Below, one piece after another: positions 43,568-55,670 of a DNA stretch of 64,000 nucleotides. Source of the DNA: Phorcus lineatus (taxonomy: Eukaryota; Mollusca; Gastropoda; Trochida; Trochidae); NCBI GenBank assembly GCA_921293015.1, contig OV121081.1, positions 6,200,001-6,264,000 of the forward strand, given 5' to 3'. The position numbers were made by a program, and so were the translations under genes. How positions within the stretch are numbered: position 1 is the first letter of the stretch; each line of letters starts with the position of its first letter. The notes under the pieces are model-generated. The model saw only the letters and a program-made list of their open reading frames with translations. It did no database searches and was not told the origin of the DNA.

Positions 43568-44850
43568 AGTGTTATGAATCTTCATTTGACCAGTTTCATG
43601 TTTTTTCATATACATGTATATGGTATATTTTGCGGAGGTTATTTTGAATATTGTGGGAAAGACGAGATCAATAGTCTGAATAACGGACGTCTTTATTACA
43701 TAGGAAAGATACGTCATATTGCTTAATTACATAAAGGGTTCGAAGCTTAATTATATCTCCAAGTAGAATGACTAAACAAAGTCAAAAAGTGCATTCGACA
43801 AGTATTTATATTGAATAACAAGCCCTAAGAACACAGGAACAGACATGCCGCGTTGTGTAACTTTGGATATTGGACCAACATCGGCGAACAGAAAGATAAG
43901 CTTACAGAACACCTCTGAAGTCGTGGCACGTATAAGTCAATCGTAAGTGTAGAGGAACCAATGAAGAGCTTAAAACTGCATCTTTTTTTAGTTTGCCACA
44001 CAGATAATTCTCGTGTATCGTTAGGAAATGTGACGGGTATGAAGTGGAGCTATTGATTGAGGTCAATCTATTTATAGATGGCAAGCATCTTCAGGCGCGA
44101 TTTCCTTCTTCATTTGGAAGGATAATCTTATTTATAGATCACTAAATACATCCTTTATTCCAACACACCTATATTTGCTTATCAATAGCCCCTGATTTCA
44201 CATAACATAACACTCCATAGCTTCAATTACATTAGCACAGCCCACGTGTCCGCCGTTAATGAATGAATTTGCCGCTCACCGATTCCCGGAGGAGAATAAG
44301 ATGGTGATTATTTTCTGATATTGAAGACCAAATAAGAGCTTGCATTATTCCACTTCATAGCGACAAATTGCATTCATCCCTTCGAATCGCTATCCCTCCG
44401 TGTCACTCGAGTAGAGTAAAATTACTCCTTGGTTTGTTCATGCATATTCCATTCATAACGTCATCGATCTGCCGGCCTGATCTTTAATTGCATTAGATTC
44501 GTGTCGAACTGGATTTGTGACTCACACCATCACTCTATGTGATTGTTATGCTAACTTCATGACACTATATTCATAAATGGGCTATTATAATGTTATGTAT
44601 ATGTCCTGCCTTATCAATTTAAAACTAATCTGTATGATTATGATCAATTTGATAAAAAATGGGACAAAAGGACGGACGCACATAAACACATTTGGACGAA
44701 GGGTAGGAGCTGAAGCCAATATCCCGTGTTCAGTAGGTAGCGAGAAACAAAATATACATTTTGATTGTAATGGGCGTCATATACTAAATCTTTATGATTG
44801 ATACAGTCACTTAGTTATCTTTAGAATTTATTGGTACGAATGTGTTCATA
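43568..44850. other. non-coding stretch, nothing recognised
   Basis: Short frames only (43,902-44,084 minus, 44,577-44,801 plus), none with a known motif. Confidence 0.35.
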
Positions 44851-44861
44851 TTAGCATAAGC

Positions 44862-45179
44862 CCACCGATGGACTCGATACCTTATCGTGGTATGGTGGTT
44901 TGAGTGCTTCACAGATCTCAAGCCCTATGCCAGCTGGAGCTTATATGCCCCCGGTAGGGGCACCCAAGCTTGACAGGTCGACAGGTAGACGCCAGACCAA
45001 ATTTGAGTTCTTCAAAAACCTGCTTTCTATCTCTCACTTTGCCTTTCTTTCCGTCTTTTCCGTTATCCTTTCGATCCCTTTCTCCCTGATCTGTCCACTC
45101 TCTTTTGGATGCTTGTCATCCACGTGTTTATTAACTGAAATATTGTTCAAAACACGTTAATCCCCATCTCGCTCACTAG
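44862..45179 (+). mobile_element. SINE-like family 2 with 10-bp TSD
   Basis: A full-length reference copy flanked by TAGCATAAGC at 44,852-44,861 and 45,180-45,189. An 86-codon frame (44,900-45,160) runs through it. The inverted copy at 51.68-51.98 kb keeps an equivalent frame (shared VGAP.LDRSTGR.QTKFEFF.NLLS), but these frames are probably incidental to a non-coding repeat. Confidence 0.88.
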
Positions 45180-45189
45180 TAGCATAAGC

Positions 45190-45990
45190 ACTTTCGTCAA
45201 AGGAACATGTTTCTAATACTTGCAAACAAGTGACAATAATGGCGTTATTGATAGATTTTACTAACGCTTTACCCCACCTTTCCATTTCAACTTTTCATCT
45301 GACAAACTGCAAATGATACTCATTCTTCCAATCAATATGCTTTGTTATGAAATATGTTTTAAATGATGAAGTTGATTGGAAGCATGGGTCCATTGTCAGT
45401 TTTTTGTGCATCTTGGTCATCACACTGTTATTGACAATAGGTGTTTGCTCCGAATTGCTATGAGATTTAAAAATATAGATTGCATCTAGTATTGATGACG
45501 GATTTTTAAGCTAACCGCCCCACAGTTCACATTGTTTCATCGAAGATGCTTTTCACAAGGAGATCTACATGCTTTTCCATTGTGGTTTATATGGTTTGTA
45601 TACAGGGGCTTGTCGCATGTGATTACCAAATGAAACCATAGACATACGATCCTAAGTTAATATATACACATACATAGGCTAACTTTCGATATCACAGGTA
45701 ACCAAGTTGTGAACTGGTTGTGGGATATTAGTAACTGTTCACTACATGGAGCAGATACCGAATTTTACCTGACACATGTACATGAAAGTGCCACAGCTAA
45801 GCGGTATATAAAGCGGACGTAAAATAACTACAAAATGCTCTGAGATTGTTGAGATGCTGTCACGTATTCTCATAATACGTTACTCATTTATTGTAGATAG
45901 CATTCATTTTAGAACTCATTGACCTTTCAAGAACCAGATTTACAGGAATCACCTTTAAGCTTGGTCTTTAGATCTTTGGTCTTTGTGAAA
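45190..45990. other. non-coding stretch, nothing recognised
   Basis: No open frame, RNA gene or repeat that I could support. Confidence 0.4.
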
Positions 45991-45992
45991 TG

Positions 45993-46107
45993 ACTCAAAT
46001 TTGGTCTGGCTTCTACCTGTCCAGCGTGGGTGCAGGATCATGTTAGCTCCAGCTGGCATAGCTCTCAGGGTCTCTGAAGCACGCAAACCACCACACCACT
46101 ATAAGGT
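45993..46107 (-). mobile_element. SINE-like family 2, partial
   Basis: Minus-strand fragment covering the AAATTTGGTCTGGCTTCTAC to CACACCAC part of the element. The 3' tail is missing. Confidence 0.8.
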
Positions 46108-46429
46108 GAAAGCATATTTAAGAAGACGTCATAACACTTTCATGATCACTGCTATACCGCATACTCAAATAGAAAGAATCGTATAGCTACGCAATCATTG
46201 TGTCACATTCTCATTATAACATTACGGACAGTAACTACTCTTCATTTCACCCTGAGCTCACACATGTTGGGAAACCGATAATGGATTACAGTCAGTGATA
46301 TGTTAAAAGCCATGTTCCCTAATGTCCTTTTTGCATTTCGAGCAAACGAACATGATTCAGGATTTCAAAATATAAGCCTATCAACTCTGCAACAACCCCT
46401 TATGCCCTTTACTGAAACTCCTTCTCAAC

Positions 46430-47280
46430 CAACTTCAGTAGTTTTTGTTGACTCTGTGGTCATGCCTTCTTTTTCAAGTACATCACGTTACTCTGGTAGA
46501 GTCAATGCGTCCGTGTCTACGCGTTTTGTCTCGAAAGCAAGCTGGGAGCTCCTCGACCCTGATGTCAGGCCGTTTTGCCTGCCGTAGTGGAAGAGGCCAT
46601 GCTTCCAGATTGACGTGTTTATTTTGCTCAACATGAAGAATGACCTTACAGTCCCAAGAGTGAAAACATTTACGGGGCATGATGCATAAATACGTAGGGG
46701 TAACGTTAACTCTGCCGTACTCGATCTCCTTTCAACCAAGCGAAAGAAACGTCCTTAACCACTGAGTACTTATGTTGTAGCGTGAATCCGGCGTGACTTC
46801 AGCGCCCCAATAACCAGGGTCCTTGAACAATCCCCACAATTCGCTGCAAATACTTATAATTGTTACCTGGGATTCATTCAGATGGACTCTGGCAGCTTTG
46901 AGAGTGTTTTGATTTCATCGCCTGTGAAGTTCCTCGACACCAAGCATCCTTTAAGTGGAGCAGAAGGTGCAGCTCATCAACAACATGATTTCGAAGTGGA
47001 ATCGCAAGGAGGGGGCAAATACTTAACACCAAATGCGAGGGTCTTTCTCCCTTCTCTGGCAATGGTGTTTATTTCGTCATAAAAAGTGACAGCGTGATAG
47101 GCTTCTTGGCACAGAACAATGTCGAGATTGTGTAGCCCATTGCTACAAATGCAACACATTTGGTAGGAGACGACAACAAAATTTGATGATCTGCTGACTC
47201 TTGTGCCATAACGTGATATTTTCACTGCTATTTCTTTGGAAGAGAGTGTTTTGAGTTCAAAACATTGTGAAATCACTTTA
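46430..47280 (-). pseudogene. decayed ORF, possible transposon-derived protein
   Basis: Several overlapping minus frames are open and compositionally protein-like. 46,977-47,276 ends EINTIAREGRKTLAFGVKYL and PPPCDSTSKSCC. The next frame (46,874-47,062) has LLAIPLRNHVVDELHLLLHL followed by KDAW. The xxDELHLLLRxxD wording is one I associate with a widespread uncharacterised, probably transposon-borne, invertebrate protein family; this is recollection, not a search. Frameshifts separate all pieces and no start or end can be set. Confidence 0.35.
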
Positions 47281-48049
47281 TGAAGCTAACATAGGACCTC
47301 ACAACGATGCTTGTCACCCGGTTGACAGTTAATTCACTCAATGTTTCTGTTCAGTAACGTATTACATTATGTGTTATTGGTTCCTCTGAGAAATGCTGGG
47401 AAAGTTCGTGGTGTTTATCATCACTGATGGCAAACCTGTCAATGATGCTGACTGCACATCGAATTTTCTCTTTTTTGCCGCCTAAAAATTTGGGAAACCA
47501 TCATTGAAGAGTTCAAGTTTAGAGTTCTTTGTCATTAGCCAAAACCGTTAGTGAGTGATGCCTTAAACCGATGGCATCGAGAGAAGGAAAGTGCCTTTTT
47601 GGTATCTCCTGATATTGATGTAAACCTTCTGCTCTGTTTGTTTGGAAATCATTTCATCCAAGTCCTTTATGTGAGAGGGGTCTTTTCCTCGTATAATAAA
47701 ACACACTTTGTTTTCGTATTCATCCAGAGACTTTTTATATACTTATATTTTGTCCTCAAACAGAAAAAAAACAAGTCACACGTAGTGGATTCATTCATTT
47801 ATAACTCACGATTGGATATCCAAAAAGTCCCAAAAAGGGCAAATGCGTCATTTTCTTCGAAATAGCAAAGCTTTGAACTCATGTGTGTTTTGTTTTCGTA
47901 AATGACACCATGGGTATTCACTTTATTTTTTTTAAACATATCCTCTTTTAGGTAATGAAATGTACATTCATAATTGAACAATGTGTCACATGAACGGACA
48001 AGCCAATAAAAGTTTTAAAAACATGGTCCTTTAAAAACGATTACCATTT

Positions 48050-48319
48050 CGCGGTTCACTCTTTCGAGCGCTTCACTCTCTTGTCCCCGATCCTGGACAT
48101 GTTACGTCTATAGCACGGGTAAATCTATCCTAAGACGCAGTTGTCGCCCTTGGTCGACGTGAAATTAGTCTGTCGTTGACAAATAGTGTCACGGTATGAG
48201 GTCAATAGACTACTGATGACGGACTTTGAATCGTTTAGTCTTCGTGCCACAACGGTCTGTGTTGTGCCGACCCGTAGCATGCAATGTAGTCTTTCATCTC
48301 GCGTCTCAGGTCTGTGCAT
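48050..48319 (-). pseudogene. Tc1-type transposase remnant (N-terminal HTH)
   Basis: The minus frame RDERLHCMLRVGTTQTVVAR then RLNDSKSVISSLLTSYRDT matches the first helix-turn-helix of Tc1-family transposases (compare AVGMAQQGANNTVIARTFG in the intact copy at 22.2 kb, a different subfamily). It degenerates after about 60 codons. No terminal repeats found. Confidence 0.72.
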
Positions 48320-48329
48320 ATGGAAAAGT

Positions 48330-50243
48330 TTATAACAAGAGTTCTAAAACAAACCAAATTGATGTTTGCACATTCCAATTCCCCATGCTTATGACGTGAA
48401 ACGTGCATATGTCAGGTTCAAGCCCAATTATTACCACGTGCATGTTGGGAATGTCAGTACTGTGTTTGGACAATAAGTTTTACAGGAAGCTATTGCTGTC
48501 AAAGAGTAAATAATGATTTCCTGTATAACCATTTGTAGTCACTAGAACAATGCATGTGAAGTAAAATACCCCTTACTGTACTGTTAGTATAGTAAGGAAG
48601 TAATACATAGCAAGTAATTGACCGAAAACCATCACTCTCAAAAACAATTCGTAATAATTCCAGAGACAGTGCATATCTATTTCTAACGATTTATACTAAG
48701 GTAAATAGAAAAGGAAGTAATTTGCTAATTATGTATGTTTTCATGCTTTTAAATTCATTCTAAAAAACTGGAAGTATATAATGCAACGTTGCATTAAATC
48801 TGCTTGAACTGCGATATCGACAATAGTCAAATATTGCAAAGAGAGTACACGCTGTTGTCAATGTAACAGCAATGCTTATTCTTGTTTAAATAATCGGTGA
48901 AGTTCATTTTTGTTTTCTGGTGAGCGATTATCAAATATTCAAAAGCTGCACATTTTCCTTTATTTTAGTTCAGCAGTTTATCAACAATCATTACTTTCAA
49001 TGTCCTTAAATGCCGACTCTTTTGACGATTATTTTGTTATAACACCTTAGCGACTCCGGTCGGTGAATAAGAAAATAATGATTTTAAAAAGTTTGCAAAG
49101 CACTTGAAAGCACATTTTTGAGTATAACAATCGCAGGTTAAGAGAATGGTATCATGACATTGCATAATCTTTCCAACTTTTATAAAAAAAAATACCAGCA
49201 AAATATATTACAATATGCTTGTTAAAATGACACAGTAATTGTTTCATAAGTTTTGAATGTGGCTGCAATAAGAGCCAAAAAACCGTAATTTCCACGTTCA
49301 AGTCAAGTTGCATCGATTGTTGTTATGAAATGATTGAAGCAACATGTTGTTTCAACTCTTAACAATACAATTGTTATCTTCTTTCTGTTCTTCATGAAAG
49401 TATACTGCATTCAGTTCCCTTGTCCTCGTTGTATGTTCAGTGGTGTAATCTCCTGCATGATCAAGTTACAAGAGAAAACTTTGCAGGTTTTAATCACCGG
49501 AGATTAATCCCAAACCCCTGTCTAGATAGGTAGGCTTGATTCGACAAGGTTGAGCTTCGGGGCTTCTATTTTAGTCCTAAAGAACAGGTTTATAACATGA
49601 ATTATCTAATAATATTGGGAGGATCATTAAATGTAAGTGGTATTGATAAGCACTGTAAAGGGTGATACCGTTCATTGCGGAAACCTTGTTTTTAGACGCC
49701 TTCCCTGTTGCTACCGAAGAAAACATGTAATTGGACAACCTAGTTGTGTAATATGGACCGCTTCAGAATAGACGTTAACAGATAACGGGGATGCACTTGA
49801 TCATCTTCATTACAGCAAGAAGTCAGGAAACTGTCATGAGATCGCTGGTGTATCGGTGTTCCTCCTTTAATGAATTATGCAGATAAAACTCTCATCACTT
49901 TCACTTCAACCTCACATTCCGATTGATCAACAAATCTCTTATATCCGGTGCGTTGATTAATCGTTGCTGATAAGAAAATAGCGTCAGCTAGTTATCTCGT
50001 TTGGTGCCGATAATAAATGATACATGTCATGAACAAATGAACTTTGAAATCCAGTCATGCATATGATTTAATTAAATCACCTCAAACACTATACCCGTGT
50101 GCCAGTTATATTTTAGTGTAATGGCAGCACATTGAAAACATAAACACAGGTCTATTTATCTGATGGCAATAGCCTGAATGTCGCATCAACACGTCATATA
50201 GCATCTAGGATATTTGACATTTCCAGTCGAATATGTTCTTAAT
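48330..50243. other. non-coding stretch, nothing recognised
   Basis: AT-rich with no long frame. The last 40 bases before 50,244 resemble the start of the 10.79-kb repeat (ATTTGACATTTC.AGTCGAATA). Confidence 0.35.
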
Positions 50244-50410
50244 GCAGTAAGGTTTGGGTGCAATGCTACACTGAATTTTCACCCATGGTTTGCTAGTTCA
50301 AGTCAATGCTCACAGGTTTCACCTCAATGCATATCTACAAAACTGTTGTGGGCTTTCTCCCAGCAGTAATCCAAGCAGCCGGGACATAAGTGAAATTCTC
50401 TTGAAATAAT
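50244..50410 (+). mobile_element. SINE family 1, body fragment
   Basis: Starts GCAGTAAGGTTTGGGTGCAA and runs to TTCTCTTGAAATAAT. The tRNA head and the 3' tail are missing. More diverged than the copy 500 bp downstream. Confidence 0.78.
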
Positions 50411-50784
50411 TAAAATGCGAAAGATGTCAATTTGAGAATTTTGTTTGCTGTCATGAAGCTCTATTGGAATGAGAACCTGAATCACAAAGAATTCTATTTC
50501 CAATCTAGAAATGTCTCGGTTGTTCCTTCCTTTGAAGTGCGGTTCGAAAGTAATATGAGTCTTCAGAAAAAAAATGTGACAGGAATAAGCTGCTTTTAAG
50601 TTCATAGTTTTTGGATGGTGTTGTGACAACACCGATCGGGGCTTTTGCTTGAAGCCGCAGACGCAAACTCAACTAAATCTTGCCAGAACCACTTTGTTAA
50701 CACGGAATATCATTAACTTTTAATTGGCTTCTGACGTTTATTGCCGTGTACGAGTGACAAGGACTGGATGTACTATATTGATCA

Positions 50785-51074
50785 GCGGCGGGATAGCGCA
50801 GTGGTTAGCGCGTTCGGCTTTGGATCAAGAGGTCCGTGCTTCGAATCCCGCCAGGGGCTCAGCAACTTTGCACAACTGTTCTACATACACGCAGTAAGGT
50901 TTGGGTGCAATGCTACACTGAATTTCAGTGCAGTACTATCCATGGTTCGCAGGTTTCACCGCAATGCGTAGCCACATAGGTGTTGCGGACTTTCTCCCTG
51001 CAGTAATACTAGCAGCTGCGAAATAAGTAAAACAATCTTGAAAGCATCGTTAAACCCCAACTCACCTCACCAAC
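50785..51074 (+). mobile_element. SINE family 1, complete, 14-bp exact TSD
   Basis: Target duplication TACTATATTGATCA at 50,771-50,784 and 51,075-51,088. The head (50,787 on) is tRNA-like: GGCGGGATAGCGCAGTGGTT with A-box, then TTCGAATCCCGCC, whose end pairs with the first seven bases; the T-stem 5' side is eroded. The tRNA-unrelated body follows, then the tail CTTGAAAGCATCGTTAAACC and CCAACTCACCTCACC. Transcription by RNA polymerase III from the internal boxes is expected for such elements; movement depends on a partner LINE. Confidence 0.93.
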
Positions 51075-51089
51075 TACTATATTGATCAA

Positions 51090-51679
51090 TGAAACTGCTT
51101 CTTGACATTAGATATGTATGGCGATTGCATGATAAACTCAAATCGCCTTTTAAAATATCAGATCCCTAAAAACAAGATATTAATAAGACACCTTTTATAC
51201 CCCGGTTTTGGATAACCGCCTAATCCGACTCGGGAAAGAATTGACAAAATCATCGAAGCATGATTCGAATCCAAGCCCAAGCCTTCTGTTTTTGTCAGTG
51301 TTTTAAGCTAATTCAATGGCCAAATAGGGGCAATGTTTATACTGTTTTATTTAGGTTTGGTTAATATAAATTCATTTCGAACATAGGTGTTGACAGATCC
51401 ACCACCATTGAAATAAAACGTATTGTTATATAATGTATTTATCGATTTTGACTCGAAACAGTTTTTAACTGTACGGGATACAATGTTATATATGTTTACT
51501 GTGCTGACACTCATTGTACAGAAATATTCTTTTCCTTTACTAAAATGTCGTGACAACTTCCTACTAAAAAGGATGATTCTTTTGTAGTTGTCTAACATAT
51601 ATTTTTATCTTACATTACATCTCACACCATGTGGCTGTGTCTCTGTCTTTGAATGTAAACATCAACGATGTAATGATCT
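51090..51679. other. non-coding stretch, nothing recognised
   Basis: One minus frame (51,347-51,598) without recognisable motif. Confidence 0.35.
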
Positions 51680-51983
51680 CGCGAGTGAGTGAGCTTGGGT
51701 TTAACGTGCTTTCAACAATATTTCAGTTATTAAACACGTGGATGACAAGCATCGAAGAGAGAGTGGACAGGTTAGGGACAAAGTGATCGGAAGGGTAAGG
51801 GAAAAGACGGAAAGAAAGGCATAGTGAGAGACAGAAAGCAGGTTTAAAAAGAATTCAAATTTGGTCTGGCTTCTACCCGTCGACCTGTCCAGCGTGGGTG
51901 CCCCTACCAGGAGCATGTTGGCTCCAGCTGATCCTTGAAGCACGCAAACCACCACACCACGTTAAAGTATTGAGTCAAGAGGT
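51680..51983 (-). mobile_element. SINE-like family 2, full length
   Basis: Inverted relative to the 44.9-kb copy. The tail GAGTGAGTGAGCTTGGGTTT is at the left. Flanks GATGTAATGAT (51,667-51,677) and GATGTAATAAT (51,984-51,994) are a target duplication with one change. Confidence 0.87.
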
Positions 51984-51994
51984 GATGTAATAAT

Positions 51995-53240
51995 AATGAC
52001 GCAAGCGTTAGAGACATCGCACATAATCCTAAAGAATGATGGTTACCGTTCCAAACGAAATACTTTTCCAAATGATTGTCATCATTGGTAAAAGGCATGA
52101 GCCCAATCTCCTTTTTCTTAAATTATTGGTTGAATATTAACTCTACAAGTTCATTGGTTCATAATGATTGGACGTCGTGACAACAAACTAAGTAGCAGTT
52201 GAATGCCAAGAGTTTCACAATTTTCGCTAGTTACCAACGGGTCCAAGGCGTTAAAATCCAGGAGGTGTAATTAGATACCATTAAATTAAGAATTGAATTT
52301 GAATGCAATGGGATTACAAAATCAGCACCTTTTTGTCATTAGACTCTTTAACCAAGTCCGATTGTTGCGACAACATTAGGCCGACATGGTTGTTGATGTA
52401 CACATGCTATGGGATATTGCGTATAGCATCGTCTTTCAAAGTCAATACAATGTACTAAAATATAATAAATATCAACTATCTACGGTTTGCGTTGCTTGGA
52501 TGACTTTTATTATGAATAAACACTAGCTAAAAGAGCGAGATTTGCTTTTCTCTTTTCAATAAGGAGGTTGTAGGGGCGCCGCCAATCATGGAAGGCGGAA
52601 TGAATCACATCTTCGTGACCTTAAGCAGCTGGTGTTTTAAGAAGGGGGCATTAAAGTTGTTTATCACTGTTTATTCACTGTCAATTGGAATACATTTTGA
52701 TTAATCACGAAAGTTGCCATGGGGCATGTCAGTCGAACTGTAGATGAACTTGTTTTCATTTTCGTCAATCCTTCTACATGGACGTATTTTGATACGAATA
52801 GCGTCTTCTATACACCGAATGTCTAAAATAATTCTCAACACATTCAGGCTGTGCACATCTTTCAACTCCTACTTTTCATGATTCAGTAAAATGTATTCCA
52901 ATTGGCAGTTGTTTTGAAATACAAGAAAAATGATTTATCATCATCTGTCTCCAAGTCACAAAATTACGGAGTGTGGGCATTAAACAAAGTGGTTTGTCTT
53001 TGTGACACACTGGAAGATTTGGGAATGTTTGTCAGAGCGTCATAAGTACCTTAGGTCGCCCCTTGTAGAGGTAGTCTCAAAACTATCTATTTTAAGGATG
53101 ACATACGCATGCTTCTAATCAGGAACTACCCTGATCTGTCAAAAGTGGCAGTAGACGAAGTGAGTGAACTAATCATGGGAACTGGTCAATAAACGTATTT
53201 TGTGGCCGTTCTTTGAACTCGTCGTCTACTAAAACAAACC
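51995..53240. other. non-coding stretch, nothing recognised
   Basis: No frame, RNA gene or repeat that I could support. Confidence 0.4.
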
Positions 53241-53244
53241 GATC

Positions 53245-53370
53245 GCATACCTCAGGAGGCAGTAAAACATAGAACCCTCGACTGTCCAAGTGCAATTCAA
53301 GACCTTAATCCCATCGACCACATCAAGAATGCGATTGGTCGGCAGAGCAATCAAATAAATCAGCATGTGT
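53245..53370 (+). pseudogene. Tc1-type transposase remnant (C-terminal)
   Basis: The plus frame TDRIPQEAVKHRTLDCPSAI followed by QDLNPIDHIKNAIGRQ matches the RTLDWPAxSPDLNPIEHLWD block of Tc1 transposases. The catalytic Glu position is Asp (NPIDH). Upstream parts are unrecognisable. A different subfamily from the intact copy. Confidence 0.75.
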
Positions 53371-53379
53371 GTTCCTTTA

Positions 53380-55330
53380 AGTGAGTAATCAATTCAGAAA
53401 ACTTGTATTCGTATTTTGAATACACAACTACATCGCATTTTACGTATAGGACACATGTTATAAAGTTTAAGAGTGTTTGGTAAGATTGTATCCTCGGTAT
53501 TTAAGAATGCATATGTACATTTCTTTACCACAGCTTATCAAACCACTTTAAAGCTTTTGAGGTTAAAAGTTCTTCCACTGCAGGCAATAGGTTCGATTCA
53601 GGTTATATGATAACCATATCTTGATGACTTGGGCAGGTTTTGTTGTAGTCTCTTGAATGTGTCAATAGAGGTTTGTCATAAAATTAACGTACTTTGGTCT
53701 AATGGTACAAACCGGTAGTCTACGTCTGCTCATGAAAATACATAGAATCAATTTGATCGATTTAAAGATAACATTTTTAACTTTGTCATTGAATGCTCTC
53801 ACACAACTCAATGTCAAATCTGCGAAATTGAATTTGATGGTGAAGAGCCCATTCGCTATTATTTCACCGGTATGCTGTCAATACTTACGTGACCTAGCTT
53901 TCATTGAATATTTTGGGTCGTTTGAAGCTTAATTAAATGGCAGGCCTGAAGTAATTGTATAAAATCTCAAAGACCAGCCTTCAAAGGAGGTTGCATTGTA
54001 GACACAATCTGTTAAGCGACCCCCTTCAGAATTGATTTATGCAGCTTAAGATTCAAAAGACATAGAAAGAAGAAACGGATCGTCTCTTTAGTTCAGAGTT
54101 TAGTTAACTAAATCAATTTACCCTGTCTCTTATGTTATGTGTGGTGTTTTATGAGCTGGTTTTTTTCGAATAAAATTACTTTATACACTAGAACGATTTC
54201 ATCAGGGAAATGGCTTGCCATAATGTCAGTCAAAATAAGAGCGATATCCTACTCATAAATATATACTTTTAAAACATCAAGACTTCCTTCATTTTGACCT
54301 TTAATTGTTGGCAGTTGTCAAACCCACCCTTGCTATCCAACCTTCAGTATATTACTTTTATTGCAAGGCAATTACGATTATATACATAATACTCAGTTCC
54401 ACTCAGATTGTCGGAAGGAGACATTACATAATATGGAACGCTAACAGTATTTCCGATGACAGGGTTATTGGATTCCTAATTCTTACATGTTTATTTCTTG
54501 AATATATTCCGAAATATTAATCACTCTCCAAAGTAACGGAAATTATTGCAGACAACTAGAATTAAAGCGAATGCACAATCTGTTTGAAACATTACTTTTC
54601 TGAGAATATTTACTGGGCTCGTTGTTGTATACATTACAGGAAAGACAACTGTTACGCGAAAAGACAGTATTTGTGTGGGAGAACTGCATCTATTAGTTTG
54701 GTAAAATATGAAGGAACCAAGAGATATACGAGTCTGTAAGTCGGTTACATGTAGCAGTATTTACATAATGATATAATTGCTTGGAGATAAGTATACCTAA
54801 ATGATCTAAAATCCTTAAGAAGCATATCTCATAATGTCCGGCATATGCAACTCATACAGCAACCGTTAATGCTCGTTGAACATAAAGTCTCCATTTCATC
54901 AAATTGACGCCAAATTGATTCTGTATTTCAGTCTTACAGTTAAAGTATTCAAACATCATCGAAACTGATTAAAGTACATATCATATATTTCCCTTGTCGA
55001 TAACTCACATACCAGCCGTTTATTTAAAAGACATATGATATCTGAATTACAATATCGTACCCAACGTTATTGATTGAAAGTAATTTACCATTAAAGAATA
55101 TAGCTATGAGACAAAAGACTTTACAGCTATTGTGGGTCAATAATTAAAACACGATGTCCTACAGAAAACTCAAATTAACAGGTGATCGAATTTAACGACT
55201 GTTTTTGCTTGTATGGAAAGTTTGGCGATATAGGGATATTCCTTTTATCGCTTTTCTCTGTCGTTACAAGCAACAGGTGGGTGAACCTCAGGTGAACAGT
55301 AAAAGTAGTTTCCCAATAACTTAACGTCTA
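53380..55330. other. non-coding stretch, nothing recognised
   Basis: Frames 53,702-53,932 and 54,305-54,520 (plus) show no known motif. Confidence 0.35.
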
Positions 55331-55335
55331 TCTTT

Positions 55336-55430
55336 CACCCTACCAGGTGCTTTTTAGCTCCGGCTGATACAGCTCGCGGGGTCTTTGAAGCACTCAAACC
55401 ACCATACCACGACAAGGTATTGACTCAAGT
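55336..55430 (-). mobile_element. SINE-like family 2, 5' fragment
   Basis: Minus-strand piece, CCCTACCAGGTGC through AGCTCCGGCTGATACAGCTC to CCACCATACCACGACAAGGT. Confidence 0.78.
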
Positions 55431-55453
55431 GCATCCTGCTAAATCAGCGTTTA

Positions 55454-55668
55454 TGGATCCGCTCCTTCCTATTACCCTGATATATTTAGGGCTAAACCCC
55501 TCGTATGGCTGGCGGCTTGATATTGGTGGTTATGCTCACCTATTAATTAAGGATCTTGAAGCTACTAGCTTGAACGCAACAGATTTTTCCATCGGGGTTG
55601 TAGCTAGCAATAAGAGGGTTTGGGCTTGAAAGAGATCAGGGTATTAGGAAGGAGTGAGAGCGGATTCA
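55454..55668. mobile_element. 215-bp MITE with TA target duplication
   Basis: Arms of about 55-60 bp are inverted repeats (left starts TGGATCCGCTC, right reverse complement TGAATCCGCTC; both continue CTTCCTA(A/T)TACCCTGAT). TA flanks both ends (55,452-55,453 and 55,669-55,670), consistent with Tc1/mariner mobilisation. The open frame through it is incidental. Confidence 0.85.
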
Positions 55669-55670
55669 TA

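Noticed and set aside
50787-50860. Functional tRNA gene
   Set aside because: The first seven bases and the GGGATTCGAA-like end look tRNA-like, but the T-stem is broken and the segment is the head of a SINE with its own 14-bp target duplication.
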